From: Micromonospora pattaloongensis
Lineage (GTDB): Bacteria > Actinomycetota > Actinomycetes > Mycobacteriales > Micromonosporaceae
Assembly (NCBI RefSeq): GCF_900107255.1
Contig: NZ_FNPH01000002.1
Coordinates: 186,001 to 250,000, forward strand
Direction of reading: 5' to 3'
DNA length: 64,000 nucleotides
Position 1 is the stretch's first letter. Each line of letters begins with the position of its first letter. A program made the position numbers and the translations under genes. Below the pieces are notes generated by a model. It made no database searches, was not told the DNA's origin, and saw only the letters and a program-made list of their open reading frames with translations. This document shows, piece after piece, positions 25,695-33,427 of this stretch.

Positions 25695-26306
25695 ATGAAC
25701 CCGCCCCCCGTCCTGACCGTCCGCGACGCGATCGGAAGCGACGCCCCGATCGTCGCCGCACTGATCGGCAACGCGTTCCATCCGCTCGACGTCTGCCAGT
25801 GGCTCGTCCCCGACCCGGACGAGCGCGCCGCGATCCTGCCGCACAACTTTCGGATCTTCGTCGACCACGCCCTGACCCACGGCACCGTGCAGACCACCGC
25901 CGACCTGGCCGGCGCCGCCGTGTGGCTGCCCGTTCCCCACCCCGACATCACCGACTACGACGACAAGGTCACCGCCACTTGCCACCAGTGGGCCGACCGG
26001 TTCCGCCACCTCGACGACGCCATGGACAGGGCGCACCCCGTCGACCGCGACCACCACTACCTGGCGTTCCTCGCCGTCCGTCCCGACCGGCAAGGCCACG
26101 GCTACGGCACCGCCCTGCTCCGCCACCACCTGAGCGAACTCGACCGGGAGGGCACGCCCGCCTACCTGGTCGCCAGCAACTCGCGCAGCCGCCGCCTCTA
26201 CGCCCGGCACGGCTTCATCGACAGCGCTCCCGTCCTCGACCTGCCCTACCAGGGCGAACCCATGTATCCGATGTGGCGCGACCCGAACACCGCGCCGATC
26301 GCATGA
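25695..26306 (+). CDS. GNAT family N-acetyltransferase
   Basis: This 203-aa GNAT-fold enzyme has the acetyl-CoA pyrophosphate loop LAVRPDRQGHGYGTALLRHHL near residue 120 (R/Q-x-x-G-x-G/A), followed by AYLVASNSRSRRLYARHGFID. The substrate is unknown. GAGGAG sits just before the ATG, 10 bp after the permease stop, so it closes the operon. The enzyme could acetylate the compound moved by the permease (inference). Confidence 0.88.
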   Translation: MNPPPVLTVRDAIGSDAPIVAALIGNAFHPLDVCQWLVPDPDERAAILPHNFRIFVDHALTHGTVQTTADLAGAAVWLPVPHPDITDYDDKVTATCHQWADRFRHLDDAMDRAHPVDRDHHYLAFLAVRPDRQGHGYGTALLRHHLSELDREGTPAYLVASNSRSRRLYARHGFIDSAPVLDLPYQGEPMYPMWRDPNTAPIA

Positions 26307-26425
26307 GCCGGGGGCGTCGGGTGCCTCTCCCCCGTGCTCACACCCGACGCCCCCTCCAACCGGCGGGCGGAGCCGCTGTTACTTTCCGGCGCCGAGGATG
26401 GTCCCGCTCTGGCTACAGTGGCCCG

Positions 26426-26944
26426 ATGCGTGAGACGCCCGAAGAACTCTTTGAGCTCCAGGCCCTGCTCGACGCCTCCCTGTCCCGCTCCACCGCGCAC
26501 CTTCGCTCGATCGTCGCCGAGCGCACCCTGAGCGCGGTGCAGCTCACGTCGATCCTGACCGGGATGTGCACGCTCGCCCTGTCCACCGTGACCGCGAAGG
26601 GCGAGCCGCGGATCAGCGGGGCGGACGGGCACTTCCTGCACGGCACATGGCACTTCGGCACGGCCCGCAGCGCCGCCAAAGCGCGCCACCTCGCGACCCG
26701 GCCCGCAGCCAGCGTCGCGCACATGCGCGGCGAGGACCTGGGCGTGTTCACGCACGGCACGGTGGAGATCCTCAACCCCGAGGATGGCGAATCGGCCTCG
26801 GACTGGCCGGACCTGCTCACGTACTTCAAAGACTTCTACGGCGGCGACGCCTTCGACTGGGACAACGGCGTGGTCTTCTACCGGCTGCACCCGCACTGGA
26901 TGACCGTCTACGCCCCCGACTACGCGAAGCTGACCGCCACCTGA
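26426..26944 (+). CDS. pyridoxamine 5'-phosphate oxidase family protein
   Basis: In this 172-aa split-barrel flavoprotein-type protein, an N-terminal helix (EELFELQALLDASLS) is followed by LALSTVTAKGEPRISGADGHF, WHFGTARSAAKARHLATRP, AASVAHMRGEDLGVFTHGTVEI, and a C-terminal helix/strand pair. A role in binding FMN, F420 or heme is family knowledge; the reaction is unknown. It is separated by 119 bp from the GNAT gene, probably with its own promoter. Confidence 0.78.
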   Translation: MRETPEELFELQALLDASLSRSTAHLRSIVAERTLSAVQLTSILTGMCTLALSTVTAKGEPRISGADGHFLHGTWHFGTARSAAKARHLATRPAASVAHMRGEDLGVFTHGTVEILNPEDGESASDWPDLLTYFKDFYGGDAFDWDNGVVFYRLHPHWMTVYAPDYAKLTAT

Positions 26945-27029
26945 CCGCAGGCCCCTGACCCCGGTTTGGTGCGGACGGGCGCGGGTACGCGCGCCACACG
27001 CATTCGCCGCCAGAAGGGAAGGTACGTCG

Positions 27030-27194
27030 ATGGCTGGCCGGGAAGAACTTCATGACCTGCGCCGACGCGCCCACGAAGCGCGGATCGAGGGCGCCTCGCG
27101 GATGGACGAGCGCCAGCTTCGCCAGGCGCTGCAAGAGGTCGGCCGGGGGGTGCAGCCGATGACGGCCAAGCGGGAGGCCAAGGGTCAGCAGTGA
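27030..27194 (+). CDS. small basic/acidic helical protein, 54 aa
   Basis: The peptide starts MAGREELHDLRRRAHEARIE, continues as GASRMDERQLRQALQEVGRG and ends AKGQQ. AAGGGAAGG lies 9 bases upstream, a convincing ribosome-binding site. The pattern of an N-terminal helix, the basic turn GASRMDERQL and a second helix weakly resembles SAP or Rho-N type helix-extension-helix nucleic-acid-binding modules. I cannot assign a function. Confidence 0.62.
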   Translation: MAGREELHDLRRRAHEARIEGASRMDERQLRQALQEVGRGVQPMTAKREAKGQQ

Positions 27195-27250
27195 ACCGAC
27201 AGTGTCACGTCCGTCCGCCCTCCCCACCGTTGCGCCCCTAGCATCCCGGT

Positions 27251-28336
27251 ATGGGGGCATGGGGAAAACGGGACGACATGATCGTCCACTCGGCCGACCC
27301 GTACAACGCCGAGCCGCCGCGTGCCGCGCTGGACGGGCATCCGGTCACCCCGCTGGACACCTTCTACAGCCGCAACCACGGCCCGATCCCGCGCCTCGAC
27401 CCGGACGCGTGGCGGCTGGAGGTCGACGGCCTGGTCGAGCGCCCGCTGACGCTCTCCCTGGACGAGCTGCGCACCCGCTTCGACAGTCGCACGGTGGTCG
27501 CCACCCTGGCGTGCGCGGGTAACCGGCGGGAGGAGCTGGGCCGGGTCCGGCCGTTGCCCGGTCAGGAGCCGTGGGGGCCGGGGGCCGTCTCCACCGCCCG
27601 CTGGACCGGCGTCGCCCTGGCCGACGTCCTGGCGGCGGCCGGACTGCGGCCCGAGGCCCGGCACGTCGCGTTCACCGCTCCCGACGTGGCGCCGAAGGCG
27701 CAGCCGCCGCAGCCGTTCGGCGGCTCCATCCCGGTCGCGAAGGCGATGGCGAGCGAGGTGCTGCTGGCCTGGGCGATGAACGCCGCGCCGCTGCCGGTCG
27801 TGCACGGCGCGCCGGTGCGGGTGGTGGTGCCGCGGTACATCGGCGCCCGCAGCGTCAAATGGCTCCAGCGCGTCACCGCCCGGGAACACCCCTCCGACAA
27901 CTACTTCCAGGCCACGAACTATCGGCTGCTTCCCGCCGGGGACGACGCGGGACCCGGCCGCGGTCTGCCGCTGGGGGTGGTCGCGGTGAACGCCGCGATC
28001 CTGCGACCGGGCGACGGCGAGCCGGTGCCGGCGGGCCCGACCCGGATCAGTGGGTACGCGTTCGCGGGCGAGGATCGCGATGTCGCGCGGGTCGAGGTCT
28101 CGGTCGACGGCGGCCGGCACTGGCAGCAGGCGGAGCTGGACGCCGGTGCCGGGCCGTGGGCGTGGCGGCTCTGGCGCGCGACCGTGGACGTTCCGGCGGG
28201 ACCGGTCGAGATCGTCGCGCGCGCCTGGGACACCAGCGCCAGCACGCAGCCGGAGAGCGCCGGACACGTGTGGAACCCGCAGGGGTACGTCAACAACTCC
28301 TGGCCGAGGGTGCACGTCACCGGCCGTCCGGGCTGA
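27251..28336 (+). CDS. molybdopterin-dependent sulfite oxidase family protein
   Basis: This 361-aa oxidoreductase of the sulfite oxidase fold has the molybdenum-liganding cysteine in VATLACAGNRREELGRVRP near residue 84. An oxidoreductase core follows (SVKWLQRVTAREHPSDNYFQ, then ATNYRLLPAG). The C-terminal Mo-co dimerisation domain contains RISGYAFAGEDRDVARVEVS, GGRHWQQAELD and VWNPQGYVNNSWPRVHV. No signal peptide or heme domain is present, so it is a cytosolic enzyme with an unknown electron acceptor. It resembles plant-type or actinobacterial SUOX rather than the periplasmic MsrP/SorA types. Confidence 0.88.
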   Translation: MGAWGKRDDMIVHSADPYNAEPPRAALDGHPVTPLDTFYSRNHGPIPRLDPDAWRLEVDGLVERPLTLSLDELRTRFDSRTVVATLACAGNRREELGRVRPLPGQEPWGPGAVSTARWTGVALADVLAAAGLRPEARHVAFTAPDVAPKAQPPQPFGGSIPVAKAMASEVLLAWAMNAAPLPVVHGAPVRVVVPRYIGARSVKWLQRVTAREHPSDNYFQATNYRLLPAGDDAGPGRGLPLGVVAVNAAILRPGDGEPVPAGPTRISGYAFAGEDRDVARVEVSVDGGRHWQQAELDAGAGPWAWRLWRATVDVPAGPVEIVARAWDTSASTQPESAGHVWNPQGYVNNSWPRVHVTGRPG

Positions 28337-28385
28337 TCTTTCGATGTCCTCCATTGACACACGTTATTAACAGTTGCGAAGCTGT

Positions 28386-28397
28386 GAGAGCGCTCTC
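28386..28397. promoter_or_regulatory. LacI-family (CebR-like) operator palindrome
   Basis: The perfect 12-bp palindrome GAGAGCGCTCTC lies 31 bp before the glucanase start. It closely matches the actinobacterial CebR/CelR operator TGGGAGCGCTCCCA. A TTGACA at 28354-28359 lies upstream. This suggests sugar-responsive repression of the glucanase; the repressor is not in the window. Confidence 0.65.
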
Positions 28398-28428
28398 TCG
28401 TATCGTCTCCGTACCAGAAGGAGCCCCC

Positions 28429-30036
28429 TTGAGCCTCCGAAGAAAGCTGCTGGCTGCCGCCTCCGCGCTGGTCGCCGCGGCCTCCGTGACCGTCGCGGCC
28501 GCCCCCGCCCGGGCCGTCGGCCCGGCGCTGCTGCCGGTCACGGTCACCAACAACACCGGCCGCGGCGAGGCCGTCCACCTGTACGTCATCGGCGTTCAGC
28601 TCTCCAGCGGCCGCCTCGGCTACGTCAACCAGGGCGGCACGTTCATCCCGTGGTCCGGCGGCCAGAACCCGCCGTCGCCCGCGCCGGACGCGTCGATCCC
28701 CGGCCCCGGCAACGGCGGCACCGCCACGATCCAGTTCCCGCGCGGCTTCTCCGGCCGGGTCTACTTCTCGTTCGGCGAGAAGCTCAAGTTCTTCCTCACC
28801 CCGAACGGCCTGGTGCAGCCCGCGCCGTGGGCCGGCGGCGACCCGAACCGCGACATCCTCTTCGACTGGAGCGAGTTCACCTACAACGACGCGGGCCTGT
28901 GGCTGAACAGCTCGCAGGTCGACATGTTCGCGGTGCCGCACGCGGTCACGGTGACCGGCGCGAACGGCGTCACCAAGCGGACCGGCGACGTCGTCAACAA
29001 CGGCCGCAACGCCATCATCGACGGCATCCGGTCGCAGTCCGGCTGGGCGAACACCGTCTACACCCGCGCCGACGGCACGGTGCTGCGGGCGCTGGCGCCG
29101 GGCAAGGCGGCCGGCGTGGGGGCCTTCAGCTCCACCTACCTGGACTCCTACATCGCCTCGGCGTGGAACGCGTACACCACCAAGACGCTGACCGTGGTGC
29201 CGTTCGGCGACCAGCCAAACGTCCGCTACTTCGGCCGTACCTCCGGCAACGTCATGACGTTCACCAACAGCGCCGGCCAGGTGGTCGCCTCGTTCAACCG
29301 GCCCTCGTCGGCGAGCGTCTGGGGCTGCGACGGCGACCTGCCCGCGCCGAACGACCAGGTGGTCGGCCCGATCTCGCGTACGCTCTGCGCGGCGCTGAAC
29401 CGCGGCACGCTCGGCACCGTCGACACCCAGCCCAGCACGAACGCCGCCGAGTTCTACCGCAACAACCCGACCAACCACTACGCCCGGGTCATCCACGCCA
29501 ACATGGTCGACGGCAAGGCGTACGCCTTCGCCTTCGACGACGTCGGCGCCTTCGAGTCCCTGGTCCACGACGGCGACCCCCGCTCGGCCGGCCTGATCCT
29601 CAGCCCGTTCGGTGCGGGCGGCGGCAATCCGGGCAACCCCGGCAACCCCGGTGGCGCGGTGTCGCTGCTGAGTAACTGGAACAACAAGTGCATCGACGTG
29701 CCGAGCTCGAACTTCGTCGACCGCGCGCGGCTGCAGATGTGGACCTGCAACGGCAGCAACGCGCAGAAGTGGACGTTCACCGGCAACGCGATCCAGAGCC
29801 AGAACAACAAGTGCATCGACATCGACGGCGGGGCCACCGGCAACGGCGCGGTCGTGCAGCTCTACACCTGCAACGGCAGCGGGGCGCAACAGTTCACGCT
29901 GAACGCGGCCGGCGACCTGGTCAACCTGCAGGCCAACCGGTGCGTCGACATCAAGGACTGGAACGGCAACGACGGGGCGCAGCTGCACCTCTGGGACTGC
30001 GGCGGCAGCGCGAACCAGAAGTGGCGCAAGGGCTGA
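28429..30036 (+). CDS. secreted GH64 beta-1,3-glucanase with C-terminal ricin/CBM13 domain
   Basis: This 535-aa exported glycosidase has a signal peptide (LRRKLLAAASALVAAASVTV, cleavage after ARA). The GH64 catalytic domain at about 35-385 includes PVTVTNNTGRGEAVHLYVIG and the active-site region FDWSEFTYNDAGLWLNSSQV, where the family Glu and Asp lie. A Gly/Asn/Pro linker (GGGNPGNPGNPGG) leads to a beta-trefoil ricin-type lectin with three NKCID/NRCVD and QKW repeats. GH64 enzymes release pentasaccharides from laminarin-type glucans. The start is TTG at 28429 with AGAAGGAG six bases upstream. No ATG or GTG fits the signal peptide better. Confidence 0.9.
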   Translation: MSLRRKLLAAASALVAAASVTVAAAPARAVGPALLPVTVTNNTGRGEAVHLYVIGVQLSSGRLGYVNQGGTFIPWSGGQNPPSPAPDASIPGPGNGGTATIQFPRGFSGRVYFSFGEKLKFFLTPNGLVQPAPWAGGDPNRDILFDWSEFTYNDAGLWLNSSQVDMFAVPHAVTVTGANGVTKRTGDVVNNGRNAIIDGIRSQSGWANTVYTRADGTVLRALAPGKAAGVGAFSSTYLDSYIASAWNAYTTKTLTVVPFGDQPNVRYFGRTSGNVMTFTNSAGQVVASFNRPSSASVWGCDGDLPAPNDQVVGPISRTLCAALNRGTLGTVDTQPSTNAAEFYRNNPTNHYARVIHANMVDGKAYAFAFDDVGAFESLVHDGDPRSAGLILSPFGAGGGNPGNPGNPGGAVSLLSNWNNKCIDVPSSNFVDRARLQMWTCNGSNAQKWTFTGNAIQSQNNKCIDIDGGATGNGAVVQLYTCNGSGAQQFTLNAAGDLVNLQANRCVDIKDWNGNDGAQLHLWDCGGSANQKWRKG

Positions 30037-30045
30037 TCGCATTGA

Positions 30046-30080
30046 CGCGGCGGGTCCGTGCAGGTCACGGGCCCGCCGCG
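30046..30080 (+). terminator. 15-bp G+C hairpin after the glucanase
   Basis: Arms CGCGGCGGGTCCGTG (30046-30060) and CACGGGCCCGCCGCG (30066-30080) pair fully, counting one G-U, around a 5-nt loop. It lies 9 bp after the stop. It is a strong factor-independent terminator candidate. Confidence 0.75.
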
Positions 30081-30121
30081 CCTCAGCGGTCACGATGATC
30101 ATCACGGCTAGGCTGGATGTC

Positions 30122-30568
30122 GTGACCAGCACCGAAGACCGCCCGCCGGAGCCGGACGTACGCATCGGCACGCCCGAACGCCGCGCCGCCCAGACCGCAC
30201 TCGAGGAACACCTCAGCGCGAAGCGGCTGGACGTCGCCGAGTTCGAGCGGCGCTTCGAGGCGTCCGAGCGGGCGAGCACGCAGGCGGAGCTGCTGCGGAT
30301 CTTCGCCGATCTTCCGGCGCCGCATCCCGAGATGCCGTCCGCCACCGCTGCCCCGGATGCCGAAGACGAGAACATCCCGATCCCCCCACTGGCCACGGCC
30401 GGCTGCCTGACGCTGGGGCTGGGGCTGCCGGTCGCCGTCGTGCTCGGGTACGTCTACGACGCGTGGTGGGGGCTCATCGTGCCGGTCGCTGTCACCGTGG
30501 CGATGGCCTACATCGAACACCTGCGTACGCCCGGAGCCGGGGTCGCCAAAAGGGACGACGACGACTGA
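30122..30568 (+). CDS. DUF1707 (SHOCT-like) domain membrane protein
   Basis: This protein of about 148 aa has the DUF1707 motif RIGTPERRAAQTALEEHLSA, KRLDVAEFERRFEASERAST near residues 12-55, followed by an acidic linker. Two closely spaced hydrophobic helices (LATAGCLTLGLGLPVAVVLG and WWGLIVPVAVTVAMAYI) end in a charged tail. DUF1707 occurs at the N-terminus of many actinobacterial membrane proteins of unknown role. I prefer the GTG at 30122; an in-frame ATG at 30095 would overlap terminator-proximal sequence. Confidence 0.8.
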   Translation: MTSTEDRPPEPDVRIGTPERRAAQTALEEHLSAKRLDVAEFERRFEASERASTQAELLRIFADLPAPHPEMPSATAAPDAEDENIPIPPLATAGCLTLGLGLPVAVVLGYVYDAWWGLIVPVAVTVAMAYIEHLRTPGAGVAKRDDDD

Positions 30569-30629
30569 CCCCCACAGGGCCGGGCCGCCGGTGGGAGCCG
30601 TTATGGTCACCCGTACCCGCGGGAAAGGG

Positions 30630-31403
30630 GTGACGGTGGCGGACTCGGAACTCGTCGTCGACGTGACCGGACCGGTGGCGACGGTGACCATCCACAACCC
30701 CGCGCGGCGCAACGCGATGACGCCCGCGATGTGGCGGCAACTGCCGGCGCTGCTCGACGACCTGGAGGCCGACGCGACCGTACGCGCCCTGGTGCTCACC
30801 GGCGCAGGCGACGCGTTCTGCGCCGGCGCCGACCTCGGCGACCTGGACGAACTGGTCGAGGCCGGCGACGCGAGCATCGCGGTCGCCGCCGAGGAGCGGC
30901 TGGCCGCGTTCGCCAAGCCGACCATCGCGGCGATCCGCGGCGCCTGCGTGGGCGGCGGATGCCAGCTCGCCGTCGCCTGCGACCTTCGGATCGCCGCCAC
31001 CGACGCCCGGTTCGGGGTGCCACCGGCGCGGCTCGGCCTGGTCTACCCGGCCCCCACCACCCGGCGGCTGGCCCGGCTGGTCGGTCCCGCCGCCGCCAAA
31101 CACCTGCTGTTCACCGCCGAATTGATCGACGCGGACCGGGCGCTGCGGATCGGCCTGGTCGACGAGGTGCTACCGGTCGACGGGCTCGCCGGGCGCGTCG
31201 CCGAGCTCACCGCCGCGATCGCGGCCCGCTCGCAGCTCAGCATCGCGGCGGCGAAGGAAATCATCGACGATCGGGCCGACGACGATCGCGTGGCCTGGTG
31301 GTGGGGGCAGGTCCGGGACAGCGGCGAAGCCCGCGAGGGCGTCGCCGCGTTCCACGACCGCCGCCCACCCCGCTTCGGCTGGACACCACCGATCCAGCAC
31401 TGA
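30630..31403 (+). CDS. enoyl-CoA hydratase/isomerase family protein
   Basis: This crotonase-fold enzyme of about 257 aa has the first oxyanion segment ALVLTGAGDAFCAGADLGDL near residue 50. The second is IAAIRGACVGGGCQLAVACD followed by LRIAATDARFGVP near residue 95, including the GGG-x-x-L-A turn. The usual catalytic Glu position of hydratases (VYPAPTTRRLARLVG region) is not clear, so hydratase versus another crotonase activity is open. GGAAAGGGG supports the GTGs at 30630 or 30636; an ATG at 30603 is also in frame. Confidence 0.85.
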   Translation: MTVADSELVVDVTGPVATVTIHNPARRNAMTPAMWRQLPALLDDLEADATVRALVLTGAGDAFCAGADLGDLDELVEAGDASIAVAAEERLAAFAKPTIAAIRGACVGGGCQLAVACDLRIAATDARFGVPPARLGLVYPAPTTRRLARLVGPAAAKHLLFTAELIDADRALRIGLVDEVLPVDGLAGRVAELTAAIAARSQLSIAAAKEIIDDRADDDRVAWWWGQVRDSGEAREGVAAFHDRRPPRFGWTPPIQH

Positions 31404-31691
31404 CGACTGTTGGCCCGGCCGTGTTACTCCATGAGCCGTCTTCACCGTGATCAAGGTGCCTGAGCAGGTGCGCCGCAACGGGACCTTCGTCCACCCCGCC
31501 GCCTTTGACTGCTACGCGGCAGCGCCCTCCGCAAACCCATCGATGACCCCGAGCTACGCCGCCGAGTCGGCGCCTATCTTGCCGACCAGCAGGCCATCAT
31601 CACCCGCTACCACCGCGCCCGCACCGCGGCCATACAGTTCACCAATTCCGTCGCCAAGTCGCCCGAGTTTAGCGTCCGCTATACTCGACGA
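31404..31691 (+). other. gap with an unassigned open fragment before the toxin relic
   Basis: From about 31509 the frame of the toxin relic is open without an ATG. It reads ALRKPIDDPELRRRVGAYLA and QAIITRYHRARTAAIQFTNS. The residue pattern looks like real protein, perhaps the end of a lost upstream gene or an N-terminal part of the toxin locus. I do not recognise it. Confidence 0.35.
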
Positions 31692-32053
31692 GTGCATGGC
31701 GATGAGTGGGAGATCTACCTCGTCAACGAGGTACGCGACTGGCTCGACAGCTCGACCCGACCACCCACACCCGCGTCGTGCAAGCCATCGACACCCTCGC
31801 CGAGGCCGGACCCGGGCTTGGTCGACCACTGGTCGACACGATCCACGGCTCGACCATCGCCAACCTCAAAGAGCTACGCCCCGGCACCGTACGGATCCTG
31901 TTCGTCTTCGACCCGTGGCGCTCCAGCATCCTGCTGGTCGCTGGGGACAAGACCGGACGGTGGAACGACTGGTACCGCGAAGCCATCCCCCTGGCAGAGC
32001 AACGCTACGAGACCTACCTGAAGGAACGCGCCGAGGAGGAGGGACAGTCATGA
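31692..32053 (+). pseudogene. HigB/RelE-type (phage Gp49-like) toxin, frameshifted
   Basis: One frame gives VHGDEWEIYLVNEVRDWLDS from a GTG at 31692. The continuation lies in the next frame: LDPTTHTRVVQAIDTLAEAG, GPGLGRPLVDTIHGS, NLKELRPGTVRILFVFDPWR, ILLVAGDKTGRWNDWYREAI. Together this is a standard Gp49-like ribosome-dependent mRNase toxin of about 120 aa. One cytosine is missing near 31751. The stop overlaps the antitoxin ATG. Either the toxin is inactivated or the base call is wrong. Confidence 0.72.
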
Positions 32054-32367
32054 GCAGCTACGTACGTTGGAAGGACATCCGCGCCGCGCAGGTCGAGCGC
32101 GCCGGTGGCGAACAGGCAGTCGACGCTGGCAAGCAGGAACTGCTTGCCAGCGTCGTCGGGCACCGCCTCGCCGAGGTGCGCCGCGCCCGCGGACTGACCC
32201 AACAGCAGGTCGCCGACCGCATGGGTATCACCAAGGGCCGGGTATCTCAGATCGAACAGGGCAAGATCTCGGGACAGGACGTGCTCGCCCGATACGCCGC
32301 AGCCCTCGGCGGGCGCCTCCACCAAGCGATCTACTTCGACGACGGCGACATCGCCGCCATCGCATAG
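32050..32367 (+). CDS. XRE-family HTH antitoxin (HigA-like)
   Basis: This 105-aa protein has a C-terminal XRE helix-turn-helix (RLAEVRRARGLTQQQVADRM, GITKGRVSQIEQGKISG, RYAAALGGRLHQAIYFDDG) and an N-terminal helical segment (VRWKDIRAAQVERAGGEQAV). Its ATG overlaps the toxin TGA, the usual toxin-first order of HigBA pairs. It should bind the toxin and autorepress the operon; with the toxin frameshifted it may be a solitary antitoxin. Confidence 0.85.
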   Translation: MSSYVRWKDIRAAQVERAGGEQAVDAGKQELLASVVGHRLAEVRRARGLTQQQVADRMGITKGRVSQIEQGKISGQDVLARYAAALGGRLHQAIYFDDGDIAAIA

Positions 32368-32413
32368 CTCAACCAGCACACTAAGATCCGACTGACCACC
32401 GCGGAGGGAACCG

Positions 32414-33265
32414 TCAGCGCAGCCGCCGGGCGGCGAACCTCGCCGACGGCTCGGCGATCGCGTCCTGGGCGGCGACCAGCTGGAGCTCCCGGGTGCCCGC
32501 GGCGAGAGTCGCCTCGAGGACGGCGAAGATGGCGGAGGTGGTGCGCTCCAGCGCCGCCGCGGGCGAGCCGGTCGTCGACAGGTGCGCGAGGTACAGCGCG
32601 GCGGTGACGTCGCCGCCGCCGTTCGGGCTGATCGGCAGCAGGGGTGTGGTCACCGCCCAGGCGCCCTCGTCGGACACGGCCACGACGTCCAGCGACCCCT
32701 CGGGGGCGTCGCGGTACAGCACGCTGGTGACCAGCACGTGCCGCGGCCCCATCGCCCGCACGACATCGACCGCCTCCAGCAACTCCGTCACCGAACCGGT
32801 CGTACGGCCGGAGAGGAACTCCAGCTCGAACTGGTTCGGGGTGACGATGTCCGCGCGCGGCACGACGGTGTCCCGCATGTACTCCGGGATCCCCGGCCGC
32901 ACGAACATGCCCCGGCCGACGTCGCCCATCACCGGGTCGCAGCAGTAGACGGCGTCCGGGTTGGCTGCCTTCACCTTCTCCACCGCGTCGAGGATCACCG
33001 TGCCCATCGCCGGGTCGCCCTGGTAGCCCGACAGCACCGCGTCGGCGTCCGCGAGCACCCCGCGGTCCTCGATGCCCGCGATCACCTCGGCCACGTCGGC
33101 CGGGGTCAGCAGCGGCCCGCGCCACGCGCCGTATCCGGTGTGGTTGGAGAAGTGCACGGTCAGCACCGGCCAGACCTCGTGCCCCAGCCGCTGCAGCGGG
33201 AACACGGCGGCGGAGTTTCCGACGTAGCCGTAGGCGACCGAGGACTGGATAGACAAGATCTTCAC
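32414..33265 (-). CDS. pdxY: pyridoxal kinase PdxY
   Basis: This 283-aa ribokinase-fold kinase phosphorylates pyridoxal in the vitamin B6 salvage pathway. The sequence shows LSIQSSVAYGYVGNSAAVFP with the substrate-binding Ser, VLTVHFSNHTGYGAWRG, CCDPVMGDVGRGMFV, VTPNQFELEFLSG, and the catalytic loop ISPNGGGDVTAALYLAHL with the general-base Asp. Length fits PdxY. The GTG at 33265 begins exactly at the family N-terminus VKILSIQS. It is divergent from the MFS exporter gene. Confidence 0.9.
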   Translation of the reverse strand: MKILSIQSSVAYGYVGNSAAVFPLQRLGHEVWPVLTVHFSNHTGYGAWRGPLLTPADVAEVIAGIEDRGVLADADAVLSGYQGDPAMGTVILDAVEKVKAANPDAVYCCDPVMGDVGRGMFVRPGIPEYMRDTVVPRADIVTPNQFELEFLSGRTTGSVTELLEAVDVVRAMGPRHVLVTSVLYRDAPEGSLDVVAVSDEGAWAVTTPLLPISPNGGGDVTAALYLAHLSTTGSPAAALERTTSAIFAVLEATLAAGTRELQLVAAQDAIAEPSARFAARRLR

Positions 33266-33427
33266 CGGTAAATGGTGCCACTCCCCCGCCGGGCCGGACG
33301 CACCGATCAGCGTTTCGCGCCGCAACCCGGGATCACCGTCGTGCGGGTGGACCGGCACGTCGGTGTGGTTAAAGCAGGTGGGGAGGCTTCCGTGGGATCA
33401 TGCGGTGGCGACGGGAAAGGATGGGAG

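Noticed and set aside
24206-25951. 581-aa antisense open frame over the permease gene
   Set aside because: Gly/Arg/Asp-rich shadow with no conserved pattern; the plus-strand permease is convincing.
30046-30080. Possible attenuator for the DUF1707 gene
   Set aside because: The hairpin lies 9 bp after the glucanase stop and 40 bp before the next start; a plain terminator explains it better.
27919-30396. 825-aa open frame antisense to the sulfite oxidase and glucanase genes
   Set aside because: Composition is the mirror image of two well-supported genes in high-GC DNA. No domain, no start signal.
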